Assembly: GCA_014240255.1 (NCBI GenBank)
Contig: JAAZXG010000006.1
Coordinates: forward strand, 1 to 48,955
Length of the DNA stretch: 48,955 nt
DNA from: Methanobacteriota archaeon
Lineage (GTDB): Archaea; Thermoplasmatota; Poseidoniia; MGIII; CG-Epi1
Direction of reading: 5' to 3'
A model generated the notes under the pieces. That model saw only the letters and a list, made by a program, of their open reading frames with translations, searched no databases and was not told where the DNA came from. Below, piece after piece: positions 16,417-25,673 of this stretch. Position 1 is the stretch's first letter. Every line of letters begins with the position of its first letter. A program made the position numbers and the translations under genes.

Positions 16417-19400
16417 ATGTTAAACAATCGTGTTACATTCGCGTCTGCTATAGGATTGGCCGTATTGGCTTTATTTATGTTAAATGGAGCTGAAGCAGCT
16501 TCATTGACTAATTATGAAATATTTGATGATGGTCAAACCCGTGTCGATGCTGACTTTGAAACAAATTTCGGAGTTGACTTTGTAGCAGGAGATGGTGAAA
16601 CTTTAAATGGCATTTCAGTTTATTTTGATGGTACCAGTGTCACTTTTGATTTAACATGTACTGATTGTGTCGGTCTAGATCCAGATGGTAATTATGCTAT
16701 AGTTGGAAGCGTACCTATTGCATCATCACTTGTCTCTAGTGTTGGTGATGAGAAGATAGCATGGGGTATTGTTGCAGATGTTGAGGATGGAGATGATGTT
16801 TATTGGCCAGCACAAGATGCTTATTGTCAGCCAGGTATAGATTTTGATTGTGGAGATGTAAGAGTTAACACATTACCAGCTCTAACAGATGATGCGGCAG
16901 TTACAGGCGATGATATGCCTGAATCAACTCGCACATTGGCCGTTACTTATACTGATGCAGATGATCATGCAGGTACAGTTAGTGCTACAGTATGTGATGT
17001 CTCTGATGTATGTGAAGCTTCTTTTTCTTTAACAAAGCAATCTGGTGATGAAACGTCAGGTGCTGTTTATGGGGCAGATTTCACAACTGAGCTTGGTGGC
17101 ACTCTTACAGCTACAATAACTGCAAGTGATGGATATGATTCAGCTGTTGATGATCGAACAGTTTCATTTTCAGTGGATACTGAAACACCATGGTTGAAGA
17201 ATGCAGATGTTTCACCAACAAGTGCTGGTGAAGCAGACGATGTTACTTTCACAGTAACATATTGTGTTTTTGACGATAGCACAGGCACACCTACTGTAGA
17301 GGTTACAGTTGGAACTGCATCTGCTGCAGCGATGTCTGTAGGAGCTAGCAATTCAGATTGTAAAAACGGCGTTGATTATTCTTTGACTACTACAGTTGCT
17401 TGGGCAAATAGTGCTCAGACAGTTGCATTTTCAGCTTCTAATGATTTGCAATCAGCAGATCCGGTGACTGGAGCATCAGTTACGATAAATGATGCACCAA
17501 CATTAGTGGCAGGTAATGCTGAAAGGCATTTTAATGGTAATGATTTTGTTTTTAATGTTACTGTAAGTGATGTTAACTCAGATGATGGAGATACTCTTAC
17601 AGTTTATTATGCAATAGATGGTGTCGAATCGGCATATGGCGGAGGAGACTGTACTGCAGATAGTTGTACAGTTACAATCTCTGAAGCATCTATTTTAGAT
17701 CAAGGTGGAGAACGTTCAATAACTTTCCGTGTTGCAGATATTCATCTTGCAGAATCTGATGCAGATACCTTTGGTCAGACTATAGATGTAACTAAAACTA
17801 GTAGCTTTGTTTGGGCTGCTCCAGCAGATGGTTCTTTCCAACCAGGTTCAAATGATTACGAATTTACTATAACTAATAATGGTAATTCTGAAGATACTTT
17901 CACTGTAACAGTAACAAGTGACAATGGATGGGTTGCTTCAGGTAGTGAAAGTCAAACAGTTACAGTTGGCAAAGATGCAACTGAAACATTTACAATTACT
18001 ATGGATATAGCGCATGTCGCAGCAGGTCTTGTTGATCACTGGTCAGCTTCTGCAACAGCAGATAATGATGATACACAAACTGAAAGTCATGATGGTCAAA
18101 CAACTGTTGCCTCAGTTTCTGGACACGCAGTTTCTATAGGGACTAATTCAGGTTCCGCACTTCCTAGTAGTTCAGTATCTTATTCTTTTGTAATAACTAA
18201 TACAGGTAATGCAGCCGAAGCCTTTGCTTATAGTATCGCATCAGCAAACGATTGGGGACTTGGTGGTGGCGCTGGAACTACAGCCTCCTTAGAAATGGGA
18301 GCGTCTGAAACAGTTACAGTAGTTCACACAGTTAGTGAAGATGCAAGTAGTGGAGATAGCGATACAATTACGTTCACCTCAGGTAGTCAAAGTACAACTG
18401 CAACAACAACTGCTGAACAAAATTATGGGGTTTCGATAGTCCTTTCCGGCAGTTCTGATAATGGTTTAGTTCCTGGCGATCAGTTTACGGTTACATATAC
18501 TGTAACAAATAATGGAAATGGGGCAGATTCTTTTACGGTATTTTTCGATTCTTCTTGGTTATCTAGTTCCAGTTCAACAAGTTTGAATCTTGGTGGTGGT
18601 TCATCAGGTTCGGCTACTGCTACATTTACAGTTCCTAGTGATGCAGCTAGTGGTTCTTCTTCATCAATCTCAGCGTATGTAACTGGCGGAGGTTCAAGTT
18701 CAGATGATTCAGGTTCAGTAACAAAGACCGTTTCAGCTGGTACTCGTTCAGCTACAGTTGATACCGATTCTGACAGTTACAGTCACAATGAAGGCAGTAG
18801 TACTTCAGGAATTGTTACAATAACTAACACAGGTGTCACATCAGGTTTTGCAGTTGTTACAATGGATGATGCATTAAGTTTTGACACGTCTGTGATTTTA
18901 CTAGGTGCTGGTCAGAGTGGTACTTTATCTTTTACAGTTCACGCTGCAGCAACTGGTGATGTATCCTTTTCGGTATCAGATGCAGTAGACGGAATAGGAA
19001 TATCGCATACATTTGGAGTAACAGTTAATACCTTCGACAGTGCCTTGTTGACAGAGAATACTGGTGATTGTGGGGAGTCAAACATTGCTTGTACACCTGA
19101 CACAGCAGGAGGCTGGAATGACGCATCTAATACTTACACAAATGCCGGCACATTCTTTACAACAATGACTGTTACAGACAGTAATGGAATGCAAGGAACA
19201 CATACTTTTTCTACAACTATAGTTAATAGTGCTCCAGCAAAATCTACAGCCATGGCTGTAGGCGATGCTACAGCCGGTAGTGAACAAACATTTATGTTCT
19301 CAGTACCAACCGATTCAGATGGTACTATCACTCATATGGTAGTGGACTTTGGTGATGGTAATTCAATTACTCTTGATGCCTCTAAATTAACAGGCAGCAC

Positions 19401-20325
19401 AGTTTCAGTAACTCATACTTATGAGTTAACTGGGGCAAAGACAGTTACAGCTACAGTGTATGATAATTCAGGTAGCAATTCAGTACAAAGTACAAACATA
19501 GAAGTAGGCGATCGCACAGTTGAAATGGGAGATAATTCGTACCTTTACAACCTTGTTTTCCTTATTGGTTTATTCTTGCTAGGAGCAGTTCTAGCTGGAA
19601 CATCCTTTAAGATGCAGCAAGGTGAAATAGCAGGAGATGAAGAAATGAACGAAAGAGACCGACAGAGATTAGAGAGTGTAGAGCGCCGCATGGAAAGTCT
19701 GTCAGAGCGTGAAGAACTATTGGAAGTCTCCGCTTATGACGCATCCCGAGCGGCAACAAAGCTGGAAGAACATATTTCAGCTTTCAACGAGATTCTGGTA
19801 AAGGCCCAGGAAATAGCAGCTACAGAAAAGCTCAAAGAGCTTGAAGCAGCTGAAGAAGCAACAAAAGAGGAAGAAGAGCAAATGCAATTGGATTTGGAAG
19901 ATCCAGATATAGAAATGGTTGCAGAACGCTTCCATACTTCCTTAGCTAAACTGGTTACAGCTCGTTCTGAGTTATCAAAGATTGAGGAGCAATTAGCTCA
20001 TATCTTGAAAATGGAACGTGATGAGCAGTTAGAAAAATTAACTGAGATGAGCGAATCTTATGAGACTACAAAACGCAAGATTGATGCTCTTCAAACATCA
20101 GCAGAAGCTAGAGATGCGGCTGCCGTTGAGAATAATATTATGAATTTACTAAGTGCAGCAGCATCAGGTGGTTCAGTCGGTGGGGCTGATTTTGGCGACT
20201 TCGGCAATGAAGATGATGAAGAATATGAAGTCGAAATCTATGAAGATGAAGATGGTTCATTCTACTATATTGACCCAGATACTGGTGAAGAAGTACCCTG
20301 TGACGAAGACGGTAACGCGCTCTGA
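16417..20325 (+). CDS. giant envelope protein: Ig-like/NEW3/PKD ectodomain, one TM helix, cytoplasmic coiled coil
   Basis: This 1302-residue protein has a signal peptide (1-27, cut after GAEA). The long Thr/Ser/Asp-rich ectodomain contains cadherin/Ig-like units, three NEW3/CARDB-like units (for example TNNGNSEDTFTVTV, TNTGNAAEAFAYS, TNNGNGADSFTVFF) and a PKD-like unit (VVDFGDGNSITLD). A single TM helix (LYNLVFLIGLFLLGAVLAGTSF, about residue 1050) is followed by roughly 200 charged coiled-coil residues and an acidic tail. It could be an S-layer-like or envelope-spanning protein linking the surface to the cytoplasm. A strong TATA box suggests high expression. The function is unknown. Confidence 0.82.
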   Translation: MLNNRVTFASAIGLAVLALFMLNGAEAASLTNYEIFDDGQTRVDADFETNFGVDFVAGDGETLNGISVYFDGTSVTFDLTCTDCVGLDPDGNYAIVGSVPIASSLVSSVGDEKIAWGIVADVEDGDDVYWPAQDAYCQPGIDFDCGDVRVNTLPALTDDAAVTGDDMPESTRTLAVTYTDADDHAGTVSATVCDVSDVCEASFSLTKQSGDETSGAVYGADFTTELGGTLTATITASDGYDSAVDDRTVSFSVDTETPWLKNADVSPTSAGEADDVTFTVTYCVFDDSTGTPTVEVTVGTASAAAMSVGASNSDCKNGVDYSLTTTVAWANSAQTVAFSASNDLQSADPVTGASVTINDAPTLVAGNAERHFNGNDFVFNVTVSDVNSDDGDTLTVYYAIDGVESAYGGGDCTADSCTVTISEASILDQGGERSITFRVADIHLAESDADTFGQTIDVTKTSSFVWAAPADGSFQPGSNDYEFTITNNGNSEDTFTVTVTSDNGWVASGSESQTVTVGKDATETFTITMDIAHVAAGLVDHWSASATADNDDTQTESHDGQTTVASVSGHAVSIGTNSGSALPSSSVSYSFVITNTGNAAEAFAYSIASANDWGLGGGAGTTASLEMGASETVTVVHTVSEDASSGDSDTITFTSGSQSTTATTTAEQNYGVSIVLSGSSDNGLVPGDQFTVTYTVTNNGNGADSFTVFFDSSWLSSSSSTSLNLGGGSSGSATATFTVPSDAASGSSSSISAYVTGGGSSSDDSGSVTKTVSAGTRSATVDTDSDSYSHNEGSSTSGIVTITNTGVTSGFAVVTMDDALSFDTSVILLGAGQSGTLSFTVHAAATGDVSFSVSDAVDGIGISHTFGVTVNTFDSALLTENTGDCGESNIACTPDTAGGWNDASNTYTNAGTFFTTMTVTDSNGMQGTHTFSTTIVNSAPAKSTAMAVGDATAGSEQTFMFSVPTDSDGTITHMVVDFGDGNSITLDASKLTGSTVSVTHTYELTGAKTVTATVYDNSGSNSVQSTNIEVGDRTVEMGDNSYLYNLVFLIGLFLLGAVLAGTSFKMQQGEIAGDEEMNERDRQRLESVERRMESLSEREELLEVSAYDASRAATKLEEHISAFNEILVKAQEIAATEKLKELEAAEEATKEEEEQMQLDLEDPDIEMVAERFHTSLAKLVTARSELSKIEEQLAHILKMERDEQLEKLTEMSESYETTKRKIDALQTSAEARDAAAVENNIMNLLSAAASGGSVGGADFGDFGNEDDEEYEVEIYEDEDGSFYYIDPDTGEEVPCDEDGNAL

Positions 20326-20370
20326 AGATAGGTATAAAATCCTTAATTCGTCAGAAGCCGGGTTTTAGTC

Positions 20371-21009
20371 TTGACTTTTGATACAGGTTGGTGGTGGAAG
20401 TTTCAAGAAGAGATATCCGTTCAGTTTGGTTTTTCAAAGGATAGAGAAGATGTCGTTTCACGTTTAATCACAGGTCTTAAACAAAATAATTCATCAATAC
20501 GAGATTCTATAGAAAAGAAAGATTTGGTTTTAGTTGGAGCTGGTTTACAGAGTAGTATAGAGATTCCAAGTAGTAATGTAATTGTAGCAGATGGGGCTTT
20601 GAGAGCTTGTTTAGAGCAAGATATACTACCTTCACTTATAGTAACTGATTTGGATGGATATATCTCTGATATTTCATGGGCTCGTAAGAAAGGATCTAAA
20701 GTAATCCTACATGCTCATGGTGATAATATTGCGCGTGTTTTTCAATATTTCGAGGACATAAATCCGAATTGTATTACTACGACATATCCTTCAGATTCTA
20801 GTAATTGTTGGGGGGGCTTTACAGATGGAGATAGAGCATTAATGATGTCTCTATCATTAAATTGTAATACAATTAGAATGATGGGCTTTGACTACTCTAT
20901 GATTGGAGATTATTCTGGAGATTACAGTCCTAGAAAATTAGAAAAATTAGCATGGGCTCAAAAGATTGTAGAAGCTTGTATAGAGCGAACTAATAAGATA
21001 ATTATCTAA
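20371..21009 (+). CDS. mptE: MptE-like 6-hydroxymethyl-7,8-dihydropterin pyrophosphokinase
   Basis: This 212-residue protein starts with TTG. It has the pattern of the archaeal pterin pyrophosphokinase family (DUF115/MptE): LVLVGAGLQSSI, VIVADGALRACLEQDILPSLIVTDLDG and ILHAHGDN, followed by the GGFTDGDRALMMS and MMGFDYS segments. The Methanocaldococcus enzyme makes 6-hydroxymethyldihydropterin diphosphate for methanopterin; here the product would feed folate or a folate-like cofactor. It lies 45 bases after the envelope-protein gene and overlaps the convergent ABC gene by four bases. Confidence 0.85.
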   Translation: MTFDTGWWWKFQEEISVQFGFSKDREDVVSRLITGLKQNNSSIRDSIEKKDLVLVGAGLQSSIEIPSSNVIVADGALRACLEQDILPSLIVTDLDGYISDISWARKKGSKVILHAHGDNIARVFQYFEDINPNCITTTYPSDSSNCWGGFTDGDRALMMSLSLNCNTIRMMGFDYSMIGDYSGDYSPRKLEKLAWAQKIVEACIERTNKIII

Positions 21010-21722
21010 TATCCAATTATTCGAATGAATGCATCTTCTAGATTATTTACACCAGTACTATTCTGTATTTCGTTTATAGTTCCAATTGCTTTTAATCTTC
21101 CTTGATCTATAATTGCTATTCTGTCGCATAATGTTTCAGCCATTTCAATTATATGTGTAGAGAGTAAGACAGTTCTACCATTTGCAGATAAATTTTTAAT
21201 CCAATCTTTCAATAATTTAGTGTATCTTGGATCGAGTCCACTTGCAGGTTCATCTAGTAATACCATTTCCGGATCATGTATCAAAGTCATTGCAATAGCT
21301 AATTTCTGCCTCATTCCCTTTGAATAAGTACCAACTTCATGATAAATTTGTTCGCCTAATCCTAAAGATTTAGCATAATATTCAATACGTTGCTCAATCA
21401 TACCACTTGAGAGTTTTCGTAAATTCCCAATTAATTCTAATGTTTCAGCACCAGTAAGTTTATCATAAATTAGTGGATTTTCAGGTAGATATCCCATCAT
21501 AGATTTAGCTTTGAGCGGCATTCGTTGTAAGTTAATTCCACCAATTTGAATAATTCCTCTTGTTGGTTTTAAAAGACCACACATCATCTTGATTGTTGTT
21601 GATTTTCCAGCACCATTAGTTCCTAATATTCCAAAGACTTCACCATTTTTGACTTCAAATGATATGTCTTTAGCGGCAGGCTTACTGCCATAATATTTGG
21701 TTAATCCTTCAACCTTAATCAT
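21006..21722 (-). CDS. ABC transporter ATP-binding protein (CcmA/NatA-like)
   Basis: This 238-residue ATPase carries Walker A GTNGAGKST, Q-loop region MMGYLPENP, signature YSKGMRQKLAI, Walker B MVLLDEPASGLDP and the switch His in LLSTHI. The family (CcmA, export-type subunits) pairs with membrane permeases, but no permease gene is next to it here, and both neighbours run the other way. The transported substrate cannot be inferred. Confidence 0.92.
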   Translation of the reverse strand: MIKVEGLTKYYGSKPAAKDISFEVKNGEVFGILGTNGAGKSTTIKMMCGLLKPTRGIIQIGGINLQRMPLKAKSMMGYLPENPLIYDKLTGAETLELIGNLRKLSSGMIEQRIEYYAKSLGLGEQIYHEVGTYSKGMRQKLAIAMTLIHDPEMVLLDEPASGLDPRYTKLLKDWIKNLSANGRTVLLSTHIIEMAETLCDRIAIIDQGRLKAIGTINEIQNSTGVNNLEDAFIRIIGY

Positions 21723-21756
21723 TAGTCCTGAGGAGGGTGCCTTAACTTAAGACCCC

Positions 21757-22110
21757 ATGTCCATTAGTAGTTTAATGGTTGAAATAGAAGAGTTAGCTTC
21801 TATCTTACAACATTTTAAAGAAAATAGTACTAATATTTCTATTCATGTGCAACCCAATTCAACAACCTTAGGGATAACTGGTATGGATATTTGGAGAACA
21901 TGTCTTAAGATATCACTAGTTTCATCACCTACTAGTGGTAAAGCTAATCTTGAACTTCAAAAATATATATCTAGTCTCTTTGAACTTTCTATTAATGACG
22001 TGTCTATTATGTCAGGCACTAAATCTCGTAAGAAAGTTATAAATGTTAATTTACCGTTAGATATAGTATTAATAAAATTAGAAGAAATAATGAGGATTTA
22101 TGGTTCATAG
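21757..22110 (+). CDS. DUF167 (YggU/UPF0235) family protein
   Basis: This is a 117-residue protein. The C-terminal 80 residues match the DUF167 pattern: LKISLVSSPTSGKANLELQKYISSLF, then INDVSIMSGTKSRKKVINV. The first 40 residues extend the family core. DUF167 proteins are small and widespread; their molecular role is not established. Its last 11 bases overlap the Toprim gene, so the two are probably made together. Confidence 0.8.
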   Translation: MSISSLMVEIEELASILQHFKENSTNISIHVQPNSTTLGITGMDIWRTCLKISLVSSPTSGKANLELQKYISSLFELSINDVSIMSGTKSRKKVINVNLPLDIVLIKLEEIMRIYGS

Positions 22111-22513
22111 TGATCAGCAAAAACGGTTAGATAAATTTAATTATATTTTAGCATCTATCAACCTCTCAAATTCACCTATCCTGGTTGAGGGTAAGAGAGA
22201 TAAAAGAGCATTGAAAAAGTTAGGTTGTACAGGTAATATTATAGAATTAAATAATGGCCATTCTTTACTCATAACAGTTGAATCACTAGTTACATCTTAT
22301 TCTTCAAAATCATTTATAATATTAACTGATTGGGATAGAACGGGCAATATTTTAGCTGAAAAGTTAAAGAAATATGGAGAATCCTGTGATTTGAGTCCCA
22401 ATATGAAGATAAGAGACGAATTGATTTTGCTTGGGTCAAACGATATTAGCTGTATAGAAGAATTACCAACTCTGATTTATAAATTCCATCGAGAAACTAA
22501 AGCATATCGTTAA
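22100..22513 (+). CDS. small Toprim-domain protein
   Basis: This 137-residue protein is essentially one Toprim domain. The conserved Glu is in SPILVEGKRDKRALKKLG (residues 24-41) and the acidic DxD pair is in IILTDWDRTGNILAEKL. It resembles the stand-alone archaeal/bacterial Toprim proteins related to RNase M5 and DnaG, which cut or bind nucleic acids with Mg2+. Its target is unknown. It overlaps the DUF167 gene and lies 23 bases before the aminotransferase gene. Confidence 0.82.
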   Translation: MVHSDQQKRLDKFNYILASINLSNSPILVEGKRDKRALKKLGCTGNIIELNNGHSLLITVESLVTSYSSKSFIILTDWDRTGNILAEKLKKYGESCDLSPNMKIRDELILLGSNDISCIEELPTLIYKFHRETKAYR

Positions 22514-22536
22514 TAATCCATATTTAATCTTAATTT

Positions 22537-24072
22537 ATGGCGATGTCTAAAGGCTTAAAATCCAAATCACAAATTAAGAATAGTGGTATCGATAAGTCAT
22601 TCAATAAACTTCTTGATATTAGAGCAAATAGCGGCGAGTCCGATACAAAGGGTATTTTAGATTCTGAGGTTCATCACTTTCTTTCATTGGATAAAAAACT
22701 GTCAAAGGCTATCGATGAGGCCCATTCTTATCATTCTAAAATCCGCAAGGATATGGGGGCTTCTCTTTTGATGAAGAATGAAAAGGAGTTGGTTAAGGAT
22801 CTCCAAGAAGGCCTTGTTAATTTTTATGCTCCTGCTACGGTAAATCCGTATATCGCAATTTCAGGCAAGGGCCCTTGGATAATTACTGCATATGGTGCAG
22901 TTATACATGATAATGGTGGTTATGGTATGCTAGGTACAGGGCATGGCCCAGAAGCTGTAATAGATGCAATGTCCGATAATTGGGTAATGGCTAATGTCAT
23001 GACTCCTTCATTTTCACAGCAACGTCTTGTAGAAAGATTACGTAAAGAGTTAGGACATACGAGAGGCGATTGTCCCTTTAGTCATTTTATTTGTATGAAT
23101 AGTGGCTCTGAGTCAGTTACAGTAAGTCTTCGTATAGCAGATGTAAATTCGAATAATCTTACATCACCCGGTTCACGCCATGAAGGTAAAGAGATTAAGT
23201 TACTCGCAATAGAGCAGGGATTTCATGGGCGTACTGACAGGCCAGCTCAATTATCACATTCTTGTAAAGAGGGCTATGATAAAAATTTAGCATCGTTTAG
23301 AGATCGAGACAATCTTTACTTGGTTCCTTCAAATGATGTTGAAGCCCTTAGAGCAGTTTTTGCTAAGGCTAACAGGGAAAATGTTTTTATTGAATTAATG
23401 GCAATAGAGCCAGTTCAAGGAGAAGGTAATCCGGGTCAATGTGTCACCAGAGAATTCTATGATGAGGCTCGTAAATTAACAAAAGAACATGGTTCTCTAT
23501 TATTAGTTGACTCAATTCAAGCTGGATTTAGAGGGCAGGGCTGTCTATCTATTATTGATTATGATGGTTTTCAGGATTGCGAAGTTCCAGATTTAGAAAC
23601 TTGGTCTAAGGCTATGAATGCAGGACAATATCCACTTTCAGTATTAGGTATGAATGCGCACGCTTCGGAAATCTATGTAACTGGTATTTACGGAAATACA
23701 ATGACAACAAATCCAAGAGCTTTAGAAACTGCAATAGCAGTTCTCGATAATATTACTCCCGAACTGAGACAGAATATAAGAGATAGAGGTCTTGAATTTG
23801 TGGAAAAATTAAATATTCTTTCTGAAGAATTTCCCGAATATATTACTAAAGTACAGGGAACTGGTTTATTGTGCAGTATTGAATTGAAACCAGATATTCT
23901 TCCAGTTGTTGGTTTTGATGCCGTAGAACCATGGTGTCGTAGGCGAGGTCTCGGGGTAATTCATGGTGGAAAGAATGCTCTTCGCTTTACTCCTCATTTC
24001 GAGATAACTTCAGAAGAAATAGATTTAATAATTTCAATTGTGAGAGAATCAATTATTGCCTTTACTGAATAA
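22537..24072 (+). CDS. class III (PLP-dependent) aminotransferase
   Basis: This 511-residue enzyme belongs to the acetylornithine/4-aminobutyrate aminotransferase family. Visible are the GYGMLGTGHGPEAV entry, MNSGSESVTVSLRIA cofactor phosphate region, FHGRTDRPAQ (229-238), IEPVQGEGNPG, D325 of LLVDSIQAGFRGQG and the likely Schiff-base lysine K358 in TWSKAMNAGQYP. It has an N-terminal extension of about 90 residues. The usual DE[VI]Q reads DSIQ, so the residue after the PLP-binding Asp is Ser, not Glu. The amino donor is unknown. It is convergent with the ammonia-lyase gene. Confidence 0.85.
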   Translation: MAMSKGLKSKSQIKNSGIDKSFNKLLDIRANSGESDTKGILDSEVHHFLSLDKKLSKAIDEAHSYHSKIRKDMGASLLMKNEKELVKDLQEGLVNFYAPATVNPYIAISGKGPWIITAYGAVIHDNGGYGMLGTGHGPEAVIDAMSDNWVMANVMTPSFSQQRLVERLRKELGHTRGDCPFSHFICMNSGSESVTVSLRIADVNSNNLTSPGSRHEGKEIKLLAIEQGFHGRTDRPAQLSHSCKEGYDKNLASFRDRDNLYLVPSNDVEALRAVFAKANRENVFIELMAIEPVQGEGNPGQCVTREFYDEARKLTKEHGSLLLVDSIQAGFRGQGCLSIIDYDGFQDCEVPDLETWSKAMNAGQYPLSVLGMNAHASEIYVTGIYGNTMTTNPRALETAIAVLDNITPELRQNIRDRGLEFVEKLNILSEEFPEYITKVQGTGLLCSIELKPDILPVVGFDAVEPWCRRRGLGVIHGGKNALRFTPHFEITSEEIDLIISIVRESIIAFTE

Positions 24073-24075
24073 GTA

Positions 24076-25599
24076 TTAGTTTAGTTTAGCTCCTAAACCT
24101 TCTTCTACCTTGTCTATAATTTCGTTAGATTTGAGTAATTCTACCATGGCATTGTGATCTCTATACAATGGCCTATCTTCATCCAGATAGTCTACATATT
24201 TCCGTATAACGCTATGAGCAATTGAGGTACCTTTACCAAGTTTTCCACCTCTTATATCTAATGCTTGAGCTGCAGCCATCATTTCAATACCTAATATTCC
24301 GAAGCAATTATCCATTATTTGTTTTGTTTTTTGACAGGTAGTCAATCCCATGGAAACAAAATCTTCTTGGTCTGCAGCAGCAGGAATCGATTGATTTGCA
24401 GCAGGATGTGATAGTATCTTTGTTTCAACAATTAGTGCATCTGCAGTGTACTGAGATAGCATCATTCCTGAATGTAAACCTGGTTTTTCAGTTAAAAATG
24501 GTGGCAATCCTACAGATAATGCTGGATTTGTTAATCGATTTAATCTCCTTTCAGATAAAACTGCAACCATACTAAGACCAGTCCCAATCATTTCCATAGG
24601 TAAAGCAACGGGACTGCCTTGGAAATTCGCACCAGTTAGTACTTCTTCTTCATTCGTTAAAAATATAGGATTATCTCCAACACCATTTAGTTCTATTTCT
24701 ATTTGTTTTCTGGCAAATTCTAAAGAATCTCTAAGAGTTCCAGCTACTTGAGGTGTTGATCTCATAGAATACGCATCTTGAACTTTCTTTTCACCACTGA
24801 ATAATATTTCTGATTCTTCTGTCAATAAATTTAAATTAGCTGCTATTTTTTGTGATCCTTTAAATCCTCTAAGAGAATGGATTCTTTTATCATATGGTTT
24901 CATATTAGCTTTCAAAGCTTCTAATGACATAGCTGCAGCAATATCGTGCATTTTCATCCATCTATCTGCGTCATGGAGTATAATTGCAGCTAAAGCAGTC
25001 AGAACATTACTTCCATTAATCAATGATAATCCATCTCTTGCATGGAGTTCTAATGGTTCTAAACCTATGTTTTTTAGCGCAGTTTTAGAATCTACTATCT
25101 CGCCATTTACAAACATTTCACCTTCCCCCATCAATGCTAATGCAATTTGGGACATTGGTGCTAAATCTCCACACGCTCCAACAGAACCTTTTTCACAAAC
25201 CACTGGTGTAATTTGATGATTTAGTGCATCTCTAAGATATTCCGTTATTTGCCTCCTTCCACCCGAATAGCCTTTGGTATGAACGTTAATACGGCCACAC
25301 ATTGCACCTCTGACAATTTCAATATCCATAGGGTCACCTATACCTGCTGCATGATTTCTTACCAAAAATTTTTGAAATTCTTGAGTCTGATTGGGTGTTA
25401 AGGTTACTTCAGAAAATTCACCAATGCCAGTAGTTATTCCGTACATGGTTTCATGAGCTTCAATCTTACTTTGGAGCATAGTTCTACAATCTTCAATTCT
25501 TTTCCAAGATTCTTTGGTAACTTCAACATTTTCCTTGTCTCGAGCAACGTTTACTAATTTATTGATGGTTAAAGAATTGCCATCTAGGGATACAGTCAT
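24076..25599 (-). CDS. hutH: histidine/aromatic amino acid ammonia-lyase with ACG MIO motif
   Basis: This 507-residue PF00221 enzyme aligns almost without gaps to classical histidine ammonia-lyase: Y53 (MYGITTG), H83 (RNHAAG), N195 (LINGSNVL), YSMR near 280 and E412 (QEDFVSM). The autocatalytic MIO triad, normally Ala-Ser-Gly, reads A142-C143-G144 (codon TGT at 25173-25171). Histidine is the likeliest substrate, giving urocanate and ammonia, but no hutU, hutI or hutG is nearby, and QEDF replaces the usual QEDH. An AT-rich TATA-like stretch (TTTATTTAATAC) lies about 24 bases before the ATG. Confidence 0.85.
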   Translation of the reverse strand: MTVSLDGNSLTINKLVNVARDKENVEVTKESWKRIEDCRTMLQSKIEAHETMYGITTGIGEFSEVTLTPNQTQEFQKFLVRNHAAGIGDPMDIEIVRGAMCGRINVHTKGYSGGRRQITEYLRDALNHQITPVVCEKGSVGACGDLAPMSQIALALMGEGEMFVNGEIVDSKTALKNIGLEPLELHARDGLSLINGSNVLTALAAIILHDADRWMKMHDIAAAMSLEALKANMKPYDKRIHSLRGFKGSQKIAANLNLLTEESEILFSGEKKVQDAYSMRSTPQVAGTLRDSLEFARKQIEIELNGVGDNPIFLTNEEEVLTGANFQGSPVALPMEMIGTGLSMVAVLSERRLNRLTNPALSVGLPPFLTEKPGLHSGMMLSQYTADALIVETKILSHPAANQSIPAAADQEDFVSMGLTTCQKTKQIMDNCFGILGIEMMAAAQALDIRGGKLGKGTSIAHSVIRKYVDYLDEDRPLYRDHNAMVELLKSNEIIDKVEEGLGAKLN

Positions 25600-25673
25600 T
25601 ATGTGTTAATAATTAGGTATTAAATAAACTTCTTAGACTTCGAACTCTTTTTATTGGCGTTTCATAGGGCTTT

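Noticed and set aside
21006-21722. ABC ATPase as part of a complete transporter operon
   Set aside because: No permease gene is adjacent; both neighbours are on the other strand and unrelated.
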